Below, piece after piece: positions 18,699 to 27,507 of a stretch of DNA of 64,000 nt. Where the stretch lies: the NCBI RefSeq assembly GCF_900094595.1, contig NZ_FMAD01000005.1:186001-250000 (forward strand). The letters are read 5' to 3'. The DNA is from Cupriavidus alkaliphilus (GTDB lineage: Bacteria > Pseudomonadota > Gammaproteobacteria > Burkholderiales > Burkholderiaceae). The position numbers were made by a program, and so were the translations under genes. The notes under the pieces were generated by a model, which searched no databases, had not been told where the DNA came from, and saw only the letters and a program-made list of their open reading frames with translations. How positions within the stretch are numbered: position 1 is the first letter of the stretch; each line of letters begins with the position of its first letter.

Positions 18699-19277
18699 CT
18701 AGAGGCTTCTGGACCCGGCCCGGCTGGCCATCGCCGCATCGCCCTGTTGCGCGAACCGGGCCGCGAGCACCGCCGCCACCCGCGTCTGCCTGGCCGGGTG
18801 ACCCGAAAGTACGACGAGCCCGCTGTCGACCGCCTGCTGCCATGCAATTCGTCCAGCCAGCAGGCCGCGCAGCACCGCCTCGCCGGTGACCACGACGACA
18901 TCGCCTTCCACCGGCCAGGCATCGTGGCCGGCATGCTCGTCCGCGTGACGGGATCGGCCAGCCGGCGCATAGCGCGTCCACAGCCGCGCCTCGACCAGTA
19001 GCAGCGACATCGCCGGCAGCCGGCTTTTCACCGGCGCCAGCAGCGGCTCCAGCCGATGCGCCGCCTCATCCGCGCTCACGCGCGTACCGGCATTTGCGAA
19101 ATCGTTCGAATGCACCAGCATGCCGGCGTTCCGTGCATCGAGCATGGCAAAGGCAACGCCGATCGATGCCGGATGCGCAGCGCCGACTTCATCGCCGAGC
19201 ACGAAACCCGAGCCGCAGGCCGCCGCAGGCGGCGCCGCCAGCGCGAGACAGGCGGCGATGGCAAGCGTTGTTTTCAT
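18699..19277 (-). CDS. Small exported protein of unknown function
   Basis: A 192-residue protein with a signal peptide (MKTTLAIAACLALAAPPAAA, then C). The mature part has no motif I can name; it contains VEGDVVVVTGEAVLRGLLAG and SGLVVLSGHPARQTRVAAVLA. Its ATG overlaps the stop of the alkylsulfatase remnant (ATGA), suggesting it was once the coupled downstream gene of that enzyme. It is preceded by two other small minus-strand genes. Confidence 0.6.
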   Translation of the reverse strand: MKTTLAIAACLALAAPPAAACGSGFVLGDEVGAAHPASIGVAFAMLDARNAGMLVHSNDFANAGTRVSADEAAHRLEPLLAPVKSRLPAMSLLLVEARLWTRYAPAGRSRHADEHAGHDAWPVEGDVVVVTGEAVLRGLLAGRIAWQQAVDSGLVVLSGHPARQTRVAAVLAARFAQQGDAAMASRAGSRSL

Positions 19278-19445
19278 GGCGTCACGATGTTGAACCAGAA
19301 CGGGAACGAGTCGAGCAGGCCGAGGAACTCGCTCAACGCCTCGCGTCGCCCCTCCGTAGTAGCCGCGGTTGAGCCAAAACTTGTCGAGCTCGGGCGGCAG
19401 CTTGATCAGCTCGGAGATTTCCTCGCCGGTGTAGTCTCCCGGCGG
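19274..19445 (-). pseudogene. Alkylsulfatase-family remnant (internal piece fused to C-terminus)
   Basis: Two pieces in different frames read like the metallo-beta-lactamase alkylsulfatase family. The first is GDYTGEEISELIKLPPELDK followed by FWLNRGYYGG. The second is EALSEFLGLLDSFPFWFNIV followed by TP and a stop, which resembles the extreme C-terminus of the family. In intact enzymes these segments are separated by a few hundred residues, so a deletion and frame change joined them near 19360. No metal-binding part is left. The family is assigned from memory of its conserved segments. Confidence 0.55.
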
Positions 19446-19561
19446 ACCGCTGGTAAGAACGGGCTTCCGCGCAGAAAGCCATCTGGCTGCAGTGTTGCTC
19501 ACCGTCGCTATGACAATCATCACGTTCAATAGCGTGCGCAAATATTTTGGCAGCACCGGCT

Positions 19562-20026
19562 CTACCCGAACGCCAGCATTCGCCCCGCCAGCATCACCGC
19601 AGCCCACAATCCAAGGGACAACAGCCCGGCGAACCGGGCATGGTGTCCATTCAACTGCCGGAACGACGCAAGCTGCAAGACCATTGCATTGAGGGCGGCC
19701 CCACCCATCAACGCCAACTTGGCCGCAAACCATGGATTCGACTGATATTCGCGCGCCGCTGGAGCAAACAGCAGCAGGCCTGTGAGTGCAGCGAGCCCGA
19801 AGCCGCCAAGCGATAGCGGCACCAGCGTCTCGCGCACTGTTGCCTCCTCGAGCCGCAGCAATGCCCCGGCCAGCCGCAGATCGACGACCGCGATGGTTCC
19901 GAACAGCAGGCCAATACCGAGCAGATGCAGCCAGCTGACCAACGGATAGGCCCACGTCGATGCACGCAGTGCTACCACCGGGTGCCATGTCTCGATTGCT
20001 GCGAGCAAAGCGACCCACGTTTCCAT
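19562..20026 (-). CDS. Four-helix membrane protein (DUF6644-like)
   Basis: A 154-residue hydrophobic protein with about four transmembrane segments (WAYPLVSWLHLLGIGLLFGT, LVPLSLGGFGLAALTGLLLF, AKLALMGGAALNAMVLQLA, LLSLGLWAAVMLAGRM). The start at 20026 is chosen because the hydrophobic protein begins there (METWVALLAAIETW). It lies 14 nt after the DUF6152-like gene, so the two are an operon. It probably belongs to DUF6644; function unknown. Confidence 0.7.
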   Translation of the reverse strand: METWVALLAAIETWHPVVALRASTWAYPLVSWLHLLGIGLLFGTIAVVDLRLAGALLRLEEATVRETLVPLSLGGFGLAALTGLLLFAPAAREYQSNPWFAAKLALMGGAALNAMVLQLASFRQLNGHHARFAGLLSLGLWAAVMLAGRMLAFG

Positions 20027-20040
20027 GTTGTCTTTTCCGC

Positions 20041-20547
20041 TCAGCCGCGCGGCGCACCGCTGCATCCCGCGGGCAGCGCGACCGATTGCTGGCGCACGCC
20101 AACGCCGTCCAGAACGATCAACGCTGGTCGCGCGGCATGGCGGTCGTTGCAGGAAGGAAACCCGATGGCCTCGAGCCGGTCGCCGGGTCGCGGCTCGCGC
20201 GGCATGCCCCATCGTTCGAGCCGGTTGATCGGCGCTAAATCCAGGGTCCAACGGCCGGGCGAGGCCGATGCGCGTACTGCCGCCAGCGTTCTGCCAAAGC
20301 CCAGTTCGGCGAGTTCTGGCGGAATGGGTAGAGCATTCCAGTTACGCGGCAAGGAATTGGCTTCGACTTCGATAGTCACCTGCGGATGCGGGTTGCGCCA
20401 TGTCACCGTGACCACGCGGCCCGAGAAATAGAGCGGCGTGGCAGTGTCGTAGTATCCCCACCCGTGATGCGCCAGCGCAGGCCATCCGAGCGTCATCGCG
20501 ACGCCCGAGAGCGCTATCGCAACCCATCGTGTCATGGTTCGACTCAT
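20041..20547 (-). CDS. Exported DUF6152-like protein
   Basis: A 168-residue protein with a signal peptide (about residues 1-28, ending GWPALAHH) and the HHGWGYYD start of the mature part. VTVTWRNPHPQVTIEVE and PGDRLEAIGFPS fit DUF6152, a small periplasmic family. The ATG at 20547 follows GGAGGTATCGA. It is the first gene of a minus-strand set (20547 to 18699). It is divergent from the LysR gene at 20644, which may regulate it. Confidence 0.72.
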   Translation of the reverse strand: MSRTMTRWVAIALSGVAMTLGWPALAHHGWGYYDTATPLYFSGRVVTVTWRNPHPQVTIEVEANSLPRNWNALPIPPELAELGFGRTLAAVRASASPGRWTLDLAPINRLERWGMPREPRPGDRLEAIGFPSCNDRHAARPALIVLDGVGVRQQSVALPAGCSGAPRG

Positions 20548-20643
20548 TCGATACCTCCTCAACTGGTTGTGGTGACGATAACCGTCGCCAATTCATGCAT
20601 CAATAACCGAAAATGGCATCATTCGATACGATGCGAGGTATCA

Positions 20644-21561
20644 ATGGAATTCCAGCAGCTGAAGCTTTTCCTGGCCGTTGCCGAGGCCCTGCATTTCGGC
20701 CGGGCGGCACAGCAGGTCGGCATGGCACAACCGCATCTGAGCCGCGCGATTGTCAGGCTGGAAGAGGAAATCGGCGTGCGCCTGTTCGACCGCACCAGCC
20801 GCCGCGTCGCCCTGACGGCCGCCGGCGAGTGCTTGCGCGAGGAAGCCATCGCCCTGCTGCAAGCGCAGCGGCGTGCGCAGGAGACCACCCGCGCCGTGGG
20901 ACAGCAACGGCGAGGCCTGCGCATTGCTTATGTCTCGGCCGCGCTGTATCTGGCGTTGCCTGCGGCGCTGCGGACGCTGTCAGGCGGACAGGAACGGGTC
21001 GAGTTTGCGCTGCAGGAAGCGACCACCAATGAACAGTTGTCCCTGCTCGCGGCCGGTGAGATCGATCTGGGCATCGGGCACCCGCCCTTCGAGACGCATG
21101 CGCGCCTGGACAGTGTTCTGCTCTCGAATGACCGCTTCGAGGCCGTGCTGCCTGCTGACCACCGGCTCGCCAACCGGGCCGCCATCCCCTTTGCCGACCT
21201 GGCCGGCGAGCCCCTGGTGTTGTTTCCGGAGGCGCAGGGGCCGGCATTGTATGCAGCGATACGCGATCGTTGCCGTGTCGCGGGCCATGCGATGCGGGTG
21301 GCAGCGACCGCGCCTCGTCTGCATGGACAGTTATCGCTGGTCGCCGCGGGCCTGGGCATCGGGCTCGCCCCGACGCAGTCGCGCAGCCTATCGGTGGCAG
21401 GCACGGTCCGCATGCCGATCCAGCCTTACCCCGCCGCGCTGGTGCTGACGCTGAAGGCCCTCTACGATCCGCGTTCGCGTCATCCGGCATTGCCGCTTGC
21501 GCTGACGGCGTTGCGGCGCGGCGTTGCGGCAGGTAAGCGGTCCCGTCGATACGCTGAGTAG
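20644..21561 (+). CDS. LysR family transcriptional regulator
   Basis: A 305-residue regulator starting MEFQQLKLFLAVAEALHFGR. The helix-turn-helix is AAQQVGMAQPHLSRAIVRLE, and the effector domain (IDLGIGHPPF, GLGIGLAP) is of the BenM/CatM type. It is divergent from the DUF6152/DUF6644 operon across 96 bp, the normal arrangement for a LysR protein and its target. Effector unknown. Confidence 0.9.
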   Translation: MEFQQLKLFLAVAEALHFGRAAQQVGMAQPHLSRAIVRLEEEIGVRLFDRTSRRVALTAAGECLREEAIALLQAQRRAQETTRAVGQQRRGLRIAYVSAALYLALPAALRTLSGGQERVEFALQEATTNEQLSLLAAGEIDLGIGHPPFETHARLDSVLLSNDRFEAVLPADHRLANRAAIPFADLAGEPLVLFPEAQGPALYAAIRDRCRVAGHAMRVAATAPRLHGQLSLVAAGLGIGLAPTQSRSLSVAGTVRMPIQPYPAALVLTLKALYDPRSRHPALPLALTALRRGVAAGKRSRRYAE

Positions 21562-21642
21562 CTGACAAGCAACTGGCCATCCGAGACGGCAGCATTCAGC
21601 CGGAGCATTGTTGACTGGCCGTTCAAAAACCTGCACACTCGC

Positions 21643-21666
21643 GTTATTGAACAATCGTTCCATAAC
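21643..21666. promoter_or_regulatory. Palindromic operator before the short TetR gene
   Basis: Arms GTTATTGAAC and GTTCCATAAC around AATC match at 9 of 10 positions. It sits 17 bp upstream of the TetR start and just after a possible -35 (TTGACT, 21611-21616), as expected for autorepression. Confidence 0.7.
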
Positions 21667-21683
21667 TGGCGAATGGGTATCGC

Positions 21684-22064
21684 ATGGCTAGGCCAAGGAC
21701 GTTCGATGAAGACGTTGTGATCGCCCGCGCGGCGGAGGTTTTCGGTCGTATCGGCTACAACGCCTGCTCGGTCGACGACCTGGTGGAGGCAACGGCGTTG
21801 CATCGAGGCAGTCTGTACAAGGCATTCGGTTCCAAGCGGGGTCTATTCGAAAAGGTGCTGGACCAAGCCCTTGTCGGCGAATGGTACCGGGACCCGGCCG
21901 CGCTCGACCTCCTCATCACCGCCCTGCGCGAACTCGCGCCAGCGGATCTGCCGATCGCTGCCCGTTGCCGCGACGCCTTGCAAGCTTATGGAGAAGGCGC
22001 TGCCGGACTGCTCGGCGCGCGTCTGCTCGATCACCTGCCCACTCACGATCCCAACAAGGAGTAG
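21684..22064 (+). CDS. Short TetR family regulator
   Basis: At 126 residues this is shorter than usual for TetR (about 190-220). The N-terminal helix-turn-helix is complete (FGRIGYNACSVDDLVEATAL then HRGSLYKAFGSKRGLFEKVL). The ligand domain is represented by about 70 residues (AARCRDALQAYGEGAAGLLG). It could be a compact form or a C-terminally shortened one with lost ligand response. A palindrome at 21643 suggests autoregulation. The gene at 22067 starts 2 nt after its stop. Confidence 0.8.
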   Translation: MARPRTFDEDVVIARAAEVFGRIGYNACSVDDLVEATALHRGSLYKAFGSKRGLFEKVLDQALVGEWYRDPAALDLLITALRELAPADLPIAARCRDALQAYGEGAAGLLGARLLDHLPTHDPNKE

Positions 22065-22066
22065 CG

Positions 22067-22426
22067 ATGCCTCGACTCGAACTGACCGACCGCGAACTCG
22101 TTGTCCACCTGACACCGTGGGAATCGATCTGGTCGCTGCGCCGCGGCTTTCGCGTGCCGCTTGCGCAGGTTCGCGGCGCTACCGAAGACAATGGCTTCGA
22201 TAGCAGAGCGCTAGGCCTGCGCCTGCCGGGCACCTACTTCCCGGGCCTGATCGCCGCCGGCACCTTTATCAAGGGCGGCGACAAGCAGTTCGTCTACACC
22301 TCGCGCAAGCTGCAGACCATCGTCATCGAACTGGCCCGAGATGACTGGGCCCGCCTGGTGATCGGAGTGCCCGATGCGCGCGCCGAGGCAGCGCGAATCA
22401 ACGCCGCCATCGCCAGCCGCCCCTAG
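22067..22426 (+). CDS. Small conserved-looking protein of unknown function
   Basis: A 119-residue protein (MPRLELTDRELVVHLTPWES). The pattern LVVHLTPWESIWSLR, VPLAQVRGATED and FVYTSRKLQTIVIELARDDW suggests a small beta-rich PH-like or antiparallel fold. It has no signal peptide or catalytic motif I can name. It is preceded by AAGGAG, starts 2 nt after the short TetR gene and is probably co-transcribed with it. It is rich in charged residues and probably soluble. Confidence 0.7.
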   Translation: MPRLELTDRELVVHLTPWESIWSLRRGFRVPLAQVRGATEDNGFDSRALGLRLPGTYFPGLIAAGTFIKGGDKQFVYTSRKLQTIVIELARDDWARLVIGVPDARAEAARINAAIASRP

Positions 22427-22613
22427 CATCCAGAACGGACGCAGGACCAAGTCGACGTCCAGGCGTCGGCAGCGCACATGAAGGATGTCTGCTTTGGGTC
22501 GGCTCGCCTGAACCACGCAATGAGCAGTCGAGCGACTGGTTCATGCCGAAGCCCGCTCGAAATCCCCCCGTGACCAATTTTCCGCGCCGCCGATAGGGCG
22601 GCACTGGCTGCTC

Positions 22614-23516
22614 TTATCCCGATACCAGAGCTGTCCCGTTTCGCTCTGCCGGCGCACACCGCTCAGCCTCCAGGAACGGCAGCAGTTCCGCCATAAAGGC
22701 CTCCGGCGCCTCCTCCATGATGAAGTGTCCGCAGTCCGGCACTACCACGCCGCGAAGGTCGATGGCGTTGTCCTGTAGTGTAACCAGCGGCGCGTCGTTG
22801 GTCGCATGCTCGGCGCCGATGGCCAGCACCGGCATTGCCAGCTTGATCGTTGCGCGTTCCCGGTTCTGTCGCACCGTTTCTGGAATTGCGCGGTAGTAAG
22901 CGAAACCGCCGCGCAGTCCCCCCGGCGCCGAATAGGCCTCTATGTAGGTATCCACGGCCACTCGATCGCGGCGATGGGACCACTGGTCGAACATGAAATT
23001 CAAGTAAGCGGTTTCGCGCCCCGCAATCAGCGTCTCGGGCAGATCGGCCACCTGATTGAACATGAAGTGCCACAGGAACTTGTTCTCGGCGGGCGGCGCA
23101 AAGATGCTTGGAGCAGGTGCAAGTCCGGGGATCACGGCCTCGGTAAGGGCCAGCCGGGTGACTGCGTCGGGATGATCGCTTGCCAGCGCGTAGGCCACCC
23201 ACATGCCTACATCGTGGCCGACAACCTGATAGCGATCATGGCCCAGTGCCACCATGACACGATGCAATATGCTAGCCACGGCGCCCGTGTCATAGCTAAT
23301 CTGCGGCCGATCGGAATGACCCGTACCCGGCGGGTCGACTGCAACAGCGAGGAAACCGCGTTGCGCGAGCGCCGCGGTCACATGGCGCCAAGCGAACCAG
23401 GTCTGCGGCCATCCAGGAATCAGCAGCACTGGCTGGCCGCTGCCTGCGGTGACACAGTGCACGCGATGGCCGTCGATGCGTACATAGGTATGGGTGTGTC
23501 GAGCGTCGTCTTGCAT
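22614..23516 (-). CDS. Alpha/beta hydrolase, epoxide hydrolase/dehalogenase type
   Basis: A 300-residue enzyme from MQDDARH; a start 7 codons upstream is possible. The nucleophile is Asp in VVGHDVGMWVAY, as in epoxide hydrolases and haloalkane/fluoroacetate dehalogenases, rather than Ser. The oxyanion region is LIPGWPQTWFAWR and the catalytic His is in VPDCGHFIMEEAPE. The middle contains a helical cap. The likely reaction is hydrolysis of an epoxide or C-halogen bond; substrate unknown. It lies downstream of the sugar isomerase-like gene on the same strand (42 nt gap), so they may share a transcript. Confidence 0.85.
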   Translation of the reverse strand: MQDDARHTHTYVRIDGHRVHCVTAGSGQPVLLIPGWPQTWFAWRHVTAALAQRGFLAVAVDPPGTGHSDRPQISYDTGAVASILHRVMVALGHDRYQVVGHDVGMWVAYALASDHPDAVTRLALTEAVIPGLAPAPSIFAPPAENKFLWHFMFNQVADLPETLIAGRETAYLNFMFDQWSHRRDRVAVDTYIEAYSAPGGLRGGFAYYRAIPETVRQNRERATIKLAMPVLAIGAEHATNDAPLVTLQDNAIDLRGVVVPDCGHFIMEEAPEAFMAELLPFLEAERCAPAERNGTALVSG

Positions 23517-23558
23517 GGGTACCTTCGGTGGGTGCATTGGATGCGTTGCTAATGTGTG

Positions 23559-24614
23559 TCAGGCAATGCCGAGCATGCTGTTGATCTGCGTCTTATTGAC
23601 AGTGGCACCGGCAAAGTCGTCGAAGATGCGGGAAGTCACACGAATGATGTGGCGGTTGATGAAATCCACGCCTTCGCGAGCGCCGTCTTCCTGGTCCTTG
23701 AGGCAGCACTCCCACTCGAGGGTCGCCCAGCCCGGGTAGTCGTATTGCGCAAGCTTCGAGAAGATCGACCTGAAATCGACCTGGCCATCGCCTAGTGAGC
23801 GGAAGCGGCCCGCGCGCTCGGTCCACGACGAATATCCGCCATAGATACCCTGCCGCCCGCTTGGATTGAACTCGGCATCCTTGACGTGGAACATGCGGAT
23901 GCGATCCCGGTACAGGTCAATGTAGTCCAGGTAGTTCAGCTGTTGCAGCACGAAATGGCTGGGATCGAACAGGATCTGGCAGCGCGGATGGTTGCCAACC
24001 AGACCCAGGAAGCGCTCGAAGGTGGCGCCGTCGTGCAGGTCTTCGCTGGGGTGGATCTCGTAGCAGAGGTTGATGCCCTGCGCATCGCAGGCATCCAGTA
24101 CCGGCAACCAGCGTCTGGCAAGCTCCTCGAAGGCGGCTTCGATCAAGCCTTCCGGGCGTTGTGGGAACGGGAACAGGTAAGGCCAGGCGAACGAGCCCGA
24201 GAAGGTGCCCATCTCGGTCAGGCCGAGCCGGCGCGATGCCTTGGCGGCAAGCCGCAGACGTTCCAGCGCCCAGGCGGTGCGCGCCTGCGGCTTGCCGCGT
24301 AGGGCGGCCGGCGCGAAGTTGTCGCACATCGCATCGTAGGCGGGATGCACCGCCACCAGTTGGCCGAAGATATGCGTGGTCAGTTCGCTGACGACCAGGC
24401 CGTGTTCGGCGAGGGTGCCCTTGATCTCATCGCAGTAGGTCTGGCTTTCCGCGGCGGTAACCACGTCGAAGAGGCGTTCATCCCATGCTGGAATCTGCAA
24501 GGCCTTGAAGCCGGTTTCGGCAGCCCATCCAGCGATGGCGGGCAGCGTGTCGAACGGCGCTTGCGCATCGCTGAACTGGGCAAGATGGAGGCTGGGTCCT
24601 TTGATAGTCTGCAT
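23559..24614 (-). CDS. Sugar phosphate isomerase/epimerase (xylose isomerase-like TIM barrel)
   Basis: A 351-residue AP-endonuclease-2-fold protein. Metal-ligand regions seen are CYEIHPSEDLHDG, LFDPSHFVLQQ, MFHVKDAEF and ATLEWECCLKD, the usual Glu/Asp/His set of this superfamily. Such enzymes isomerise or epimerise sugars or inositol derivatives. The divergent TetR gene (24740) and the palindrome at 24630 suggest substrate-inducible repression. ATG 24614 is preferred; 24626 is an alternative. Confidence 0.83.
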   Translation of the reverse strand: MQTIKGPSLHLAQFSDAQAPFDTLPAIAGWAAETGFKALQIPAWDERLFDVVTAAESQTYCDEIKGTLAEHGLVVSELTTHIFGQLVAVHPAYDAMCDNFAPAALRGKPQARTAWALERLRLAAKASRRLGLTEMGTFSGSFAWPYLFPFPQRPEGLIEAAFEELARRWLPVLDACDAQGINLCYEIHPSEDLHDGATFERFLGLVGNHPRCQILFDPSHFVLQQLNYLDYIDLYRDRIRMFHVKDAEFNPSGRQGIYGGYSSWTERAGRFRSLGDGQVDFRSIFSKLAQYDYPGWATLEWECCLKDQEDGAREGVDFINRHIIRVTSRIFDDFAGATVNKTQINSMLGIA

Positions 24615-24629
24615 TTCTTCGCACATCCT

Positions 24630-24653
24630 ATTGTTTGTCGATTAACAAAGAAT
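24630..24653. promoter_or_regulatory. Palindromic TetR operator
   Basis: ATTGTTTGT (24630-24638) and ACAAAGAAT (24645-24653) form an inverted repeat with a 6-nt centre and one mismatch. It lies between the divergent isomerase-like and TetR genes. Confidence 0.7.
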
Positions 24654-24739
24654 AGAGGCGTGATGCGAGGAAGTCAACCGTATTGGGTTCCAGGCCCGGT
24701 AAAATGCAAGCCACCACAGCCTTCACTCATGAGCACAGC

Positions 24740-25348
24740 ATGGCCGGACGCCCCAGAGAATTTGATCGAGACCAAGCCCTGAAAACGGCCATGACCGTGT
24801 TTTGGGAGCGCGGCTATGAAGGTACTTCCATGTCGACGCTTGTCGAAGCGCTGGGTCTCGCCTCAGCACGAATCTACGCTGCGTTCGGCAGCAAGGAAGC
24901 CCTGTTCCGCGAAGCCGTGGCGCTTTACGAAGCAGGCGAAGGAGGCTTTGCGGACCGGGCCATGCGGGAAGAGGAATCGGCCAGGCAGGCTATTGCCCGC
25001 CTGCTCAACGATGCGGTGCTGACCTATACCAAACGCGGCCGGCCGCATGGTTGCCTGGTGGTGTCTGCCGCCAGCAGTTGCGCGGCCGAGAACGAAGCGG
25101 TGGCTGACTGGCTGGCGGAACACCGGCGTCAGCGCACACAATCTATTATCGAAAGGTTGCATGCCGCAGTGCAAAGCGGTGAATTGCGGCAGGATACAGA
25201 CATCGCAGCGCTTGGCGATCTGTACGGCGCACTGCTGCACGGTATCTCCATTCAGGCCCGCGACGGCATAAGCCGCGCCCGCTTGCAGGCGATGATCGCG
25301 CCAGCGATGCTGGCGCTGGATGCTGCAGCCTCCGGCTGCCGTGCCTGA
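24740..25348 (+). CDS. TetR family transcriptional regulator
   Basis: A 202-residue repressor from MAGRPREFDRDQALKTAM; the frame is open 19 codons upstream but the family start fits the ATG at 24740. The helix-turn-helix is SMSTLVEALGLASARIYAAF and the ligand domain includes GCLVVSAASSCAAENEAVAD, typical of the AcrR-like YbiH/ComR group. It is divergent from the isomerase-like gene and probably acts on the 24630 palindrome. Confidence 0.88.
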   Translation: MAGRPREFDRDQALKTAMTVFWERGYEGTSMSTLVEALGLASARIYAAFGSKEALFREAVALYEAGEGGFADRAMREEESARQAIARLLNDAVLTYTKRGRPHGCLVVSAASSCAAENEAVADWLAEHRRQRTQSIIERLHAAVQSGELRQDTDIAALGDLYGALLHGISIQARDGISRARLQAMIAPAMLALDAAASGCRA

Positions 25349-25405
25349 GCCGAAGCGGTTCGCGGTTGTCAGCTTCGCCGTGCTGGCGGGGCGTTGGGAT
25401 GTTCC

Positions 25406-26377
25406 TCAAGCAGGCAGGTTAGAGCCAGGCCGACAGGGCCGGCATGCCGCCAGCGTCTGCCGGATGCCCTCGGCGTACGGCGTCTTGCGGATCGGTCCGA
25501 TCAGCCGTTGTAGCGCGGCATCGTCCAGGATCAGCGGATCAGTCATCAGGTAGTGCATCTCGACCAGTTCGCGCATGAACGGGTTAAACAGCCCGAGCAA
25601 GCGCAGCATGCCCTTGCCGGCGATGCGCAGCTTCAGCTTGCGGCCGGTCTGTGTTTCCATGTGCGACACCAGTTCGCGCTGAGTCGTGACACCGGCGCCG
25701 GCCAGGTGCCAGATCTTGCCGAAGGCCGCCGGCGTGTCGGCCAGGCGGGCGACAACGGGACCGACGTCCGGCACATACACGAACTCGTGTGGCGCATCGA
25801 TCGGTCCGATCAGGTCCGCGGTGCCGCCACATGCGGCAGCCTGCGCGGCGCGGTGCAGCAGGCTGGCCTGCACGCCCGGACCGTAGAAGTCGGGCAGCCG
25901 CAGCACCGTGGCGCGGATGCGGCCGGCTGCGTCCGCCTGCATCAGCAGGTCTTCCTGTGCCTTGCGCATGCGGCCCTTGAAGGTATGCGGCGCGCGCGGG
26001 TGGTTCTCGCTGACCGGATTGCCGCCCTGCACGCGTCCATACGGGTAGACCGTGCCGATCAGGACGAATTGCCTGACGCCCGCAGCGATCGCGCCATCCA
26101 GTGTCTTGCGCAGCAGTTCCGGGTGCAGGTCGAAGCGCCAGTAGTCAACGCCGACCATGTAGACCAGCGTGTCGATGCCGCTCGCCGCGGCCCGGACGGA
26201 GGCCGGCGAGTCGGGATCCCAGGTGACGATCTCCGCGAGCGGGTCGGCCCCGAAGGCCTGGCGCAGGCGCGTCGCATCGCGGCCGACCACGCGGTATGGC
26301 TGGCCACGGCTTGCCAGCGCGGCGGCAACGCTGTGGCCGATGGCGCCGGCGGCACCAAAGAGCGCGATCTTGGACAT
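25406..26377 (-). CDS. NAD-dependent epimerase/dehydratase family protein
   Basis: A 323-residue extended SDR. The Rossmann motif is at the N-terminus (FGAAGAIGHSVAAAL), with strand-end segments YMVGVDYWRFD and FVLIGTVYPYGR and the C-terminal substrate lobe (WHLAGAGVTTQRELVSHMET). The catalytic Tyr-x-x-x-Lys is not clearly present, so it may be an atypical NmrA-like or reductase member. It is divergent from the LysR gene at 26492, its likely regulator. The start is set by AAGGAGAACCCC. Confidence 0.82.
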   Translation of the reverse strand: MSKIALFGAAGAIGHSVAAALASRGQPYRVVGRDATRLRQAFGADPLAEIVTWDPDSPASVRAAASGIDTLVYMVGVDYWRFDLHPELLRKTLDGAIAAGVRQFVLIGTVYPYGRVQGGNPVSENHPRAPHTFKGRMRKAQEDLLMQADAAGRIRATVLRLPDFYGPGVQASLLHRAAQAAACGGTADLIGPIDAPHEFVYVPDVGPVVARLADTPAAFGKIWHLAGAGVTTQRELVSHMETQTGRKLKLRIAGKGMLRLLGLFNPFMRELVEMHYLMTDPLILDDAALQRLIGPIRKTPYAEGIRQTLAACRPCRPGSNLPA

Positions 26378-26491
26378 GGGGTTCTCCTTTGCATGGGTAA
26401 CTGCCGTGGTCTGATGCGGCCCAGTTTGTAGCCATCCTGGCAAAAAGAAAATTATCTATAATCGGCTGGTCGCTAAACAAAAACGTATAGC

Positions 26492-27385
26492 ATGGCCGTC
26501 GAACCGAACTGGGAGTGGTACCGCACCTTTCTCCACGTGCTGGAAACCGGCTCGCTATCGGCCGCCGGGCGCGCCATGGGGCTGACGCAGCCGACCGTCG
26601 GCCGTCATATCGACAGTCTCGAGGCTGTGCTGGGCCTCAAGCTCTTCACGCGCTCCTTCGACGGCTTCGCCCCCACCGACGCCGCCCACACACTGCAGCC
26701 CTATGCCGCCGGACTGGCCGCCACGGCCGCGGCCATGCGGCGCGCCGCCAGTGGGCACGGCGCCGGCGTGCGCGGCACGGTGCGGTTGTCGGCGAGCGAA
26801 GTCGTCGGCGTCGAAGTGCTGCCGCCGATCCTCGCTGTACTGCGCGAAGCCCACCCGGCGCTGGAGATCGAGCTGGTGCTGTCGAACCGCGTCGACGACC
26901 TGCTGCACCGCGAAGCCGATATCGCCGTGCGGATGTTCCGACCCGAGCAGGATGCGCTGGTGGCGCAGCGCGTCGGCGGCATCGAGCTGGGGCTGCATGC
27001 GCATGAGCGCTACGTGGCCGCGCACGGTGTGCCGCAATCGCTGGAGGAACTGCCGCGGTTTGCCGTGATCGGTTTCGACCGCGAGACGCCGTTCATCCGC
27101 CGCCTGCTGGAGCGCTTTCCGGCTTTGTCGCGCCAGCGCCTGGCCTTTCGCGCCGACAGCGACCTGGCCCAGCTGGGCGCGATCCGCGCCGGCTTTGGCA
27201 TCGGCGTGTGCCAGTCCGCGCTGGCGGCGCGCGAGCCGCGGCTGGTCAGGGTGCTGCCCGGCGAGTTTTCCGTGGCGATGGATACCTGGGTAGCGATGCA
27301 TGAGGATTTGCGCGCCAGTGCGCGCTGCGCGGTGACCTTTGCCGCGGTGGTGGCCGGGCTGCGTGGCTACGCGGAAGGGACGTAG
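26492..27385 (+). CDS. LysR family transcriptional regulator
   Basis: A 297-residue regulator. The helix-turn-helix is AAGRAMGLTQPTVGRHIDSL, followed by a PBP2-like effector domain (DDLLHREADIAVRMFRPEQD, IRAGFGIGVCQSAL). It is divergent from the epimerase-like gene over 114 bp. The architecture and the AVRMFRP segment place it in the GbpR/YafC-like group. Effector unknown. Confidence 0.9.
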   Translation: MAVEPNWEWYRTFLHVLETGSLSAAGRAMGLTQPTVGRHIDSLEAVLGLKLFTRSFDGFAPTDAAHTLQPYAAGLAATAAAMRRAASGHGAGVRGTVRLSASEVVGVEVLPPILAVLREAHPALEIELVLSNRVDDLLHREADIAVRMFRPEQDALVAQRVGGIELGLHAHERYVAAHGVPQSLEELPRFAVIGFDRETPFIRRLLERFPALSRQRLAFRADSDLAQLGAIRAGFGIGVCQSALAAREPRLVRVLPGEFSVAMDTWVAMHEDLRASARCAVTFAAVVAGLRGYAEGT

Positions 27386-27507
27386 CCGCAGCGCCGGTGC
27401 CGCCGTGCAACAGCAGCAATGGTCGGTGCCAGGGGTGACCGCCACGACCAGCCTGGCAACAACTGTCGGCATATGGGTGGCCGGGCGTTATCTAGAACCA
27501 CCGGCCA

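Noticed and set aside
25406-26377. Assigning the epimerase-like protein a sugar-nucleotide function
   Set aside because: There are no neighbouring sugar-nucleotide genes and the Tyr-x-x-x-Lys motif is not clear, so only the family is stated.
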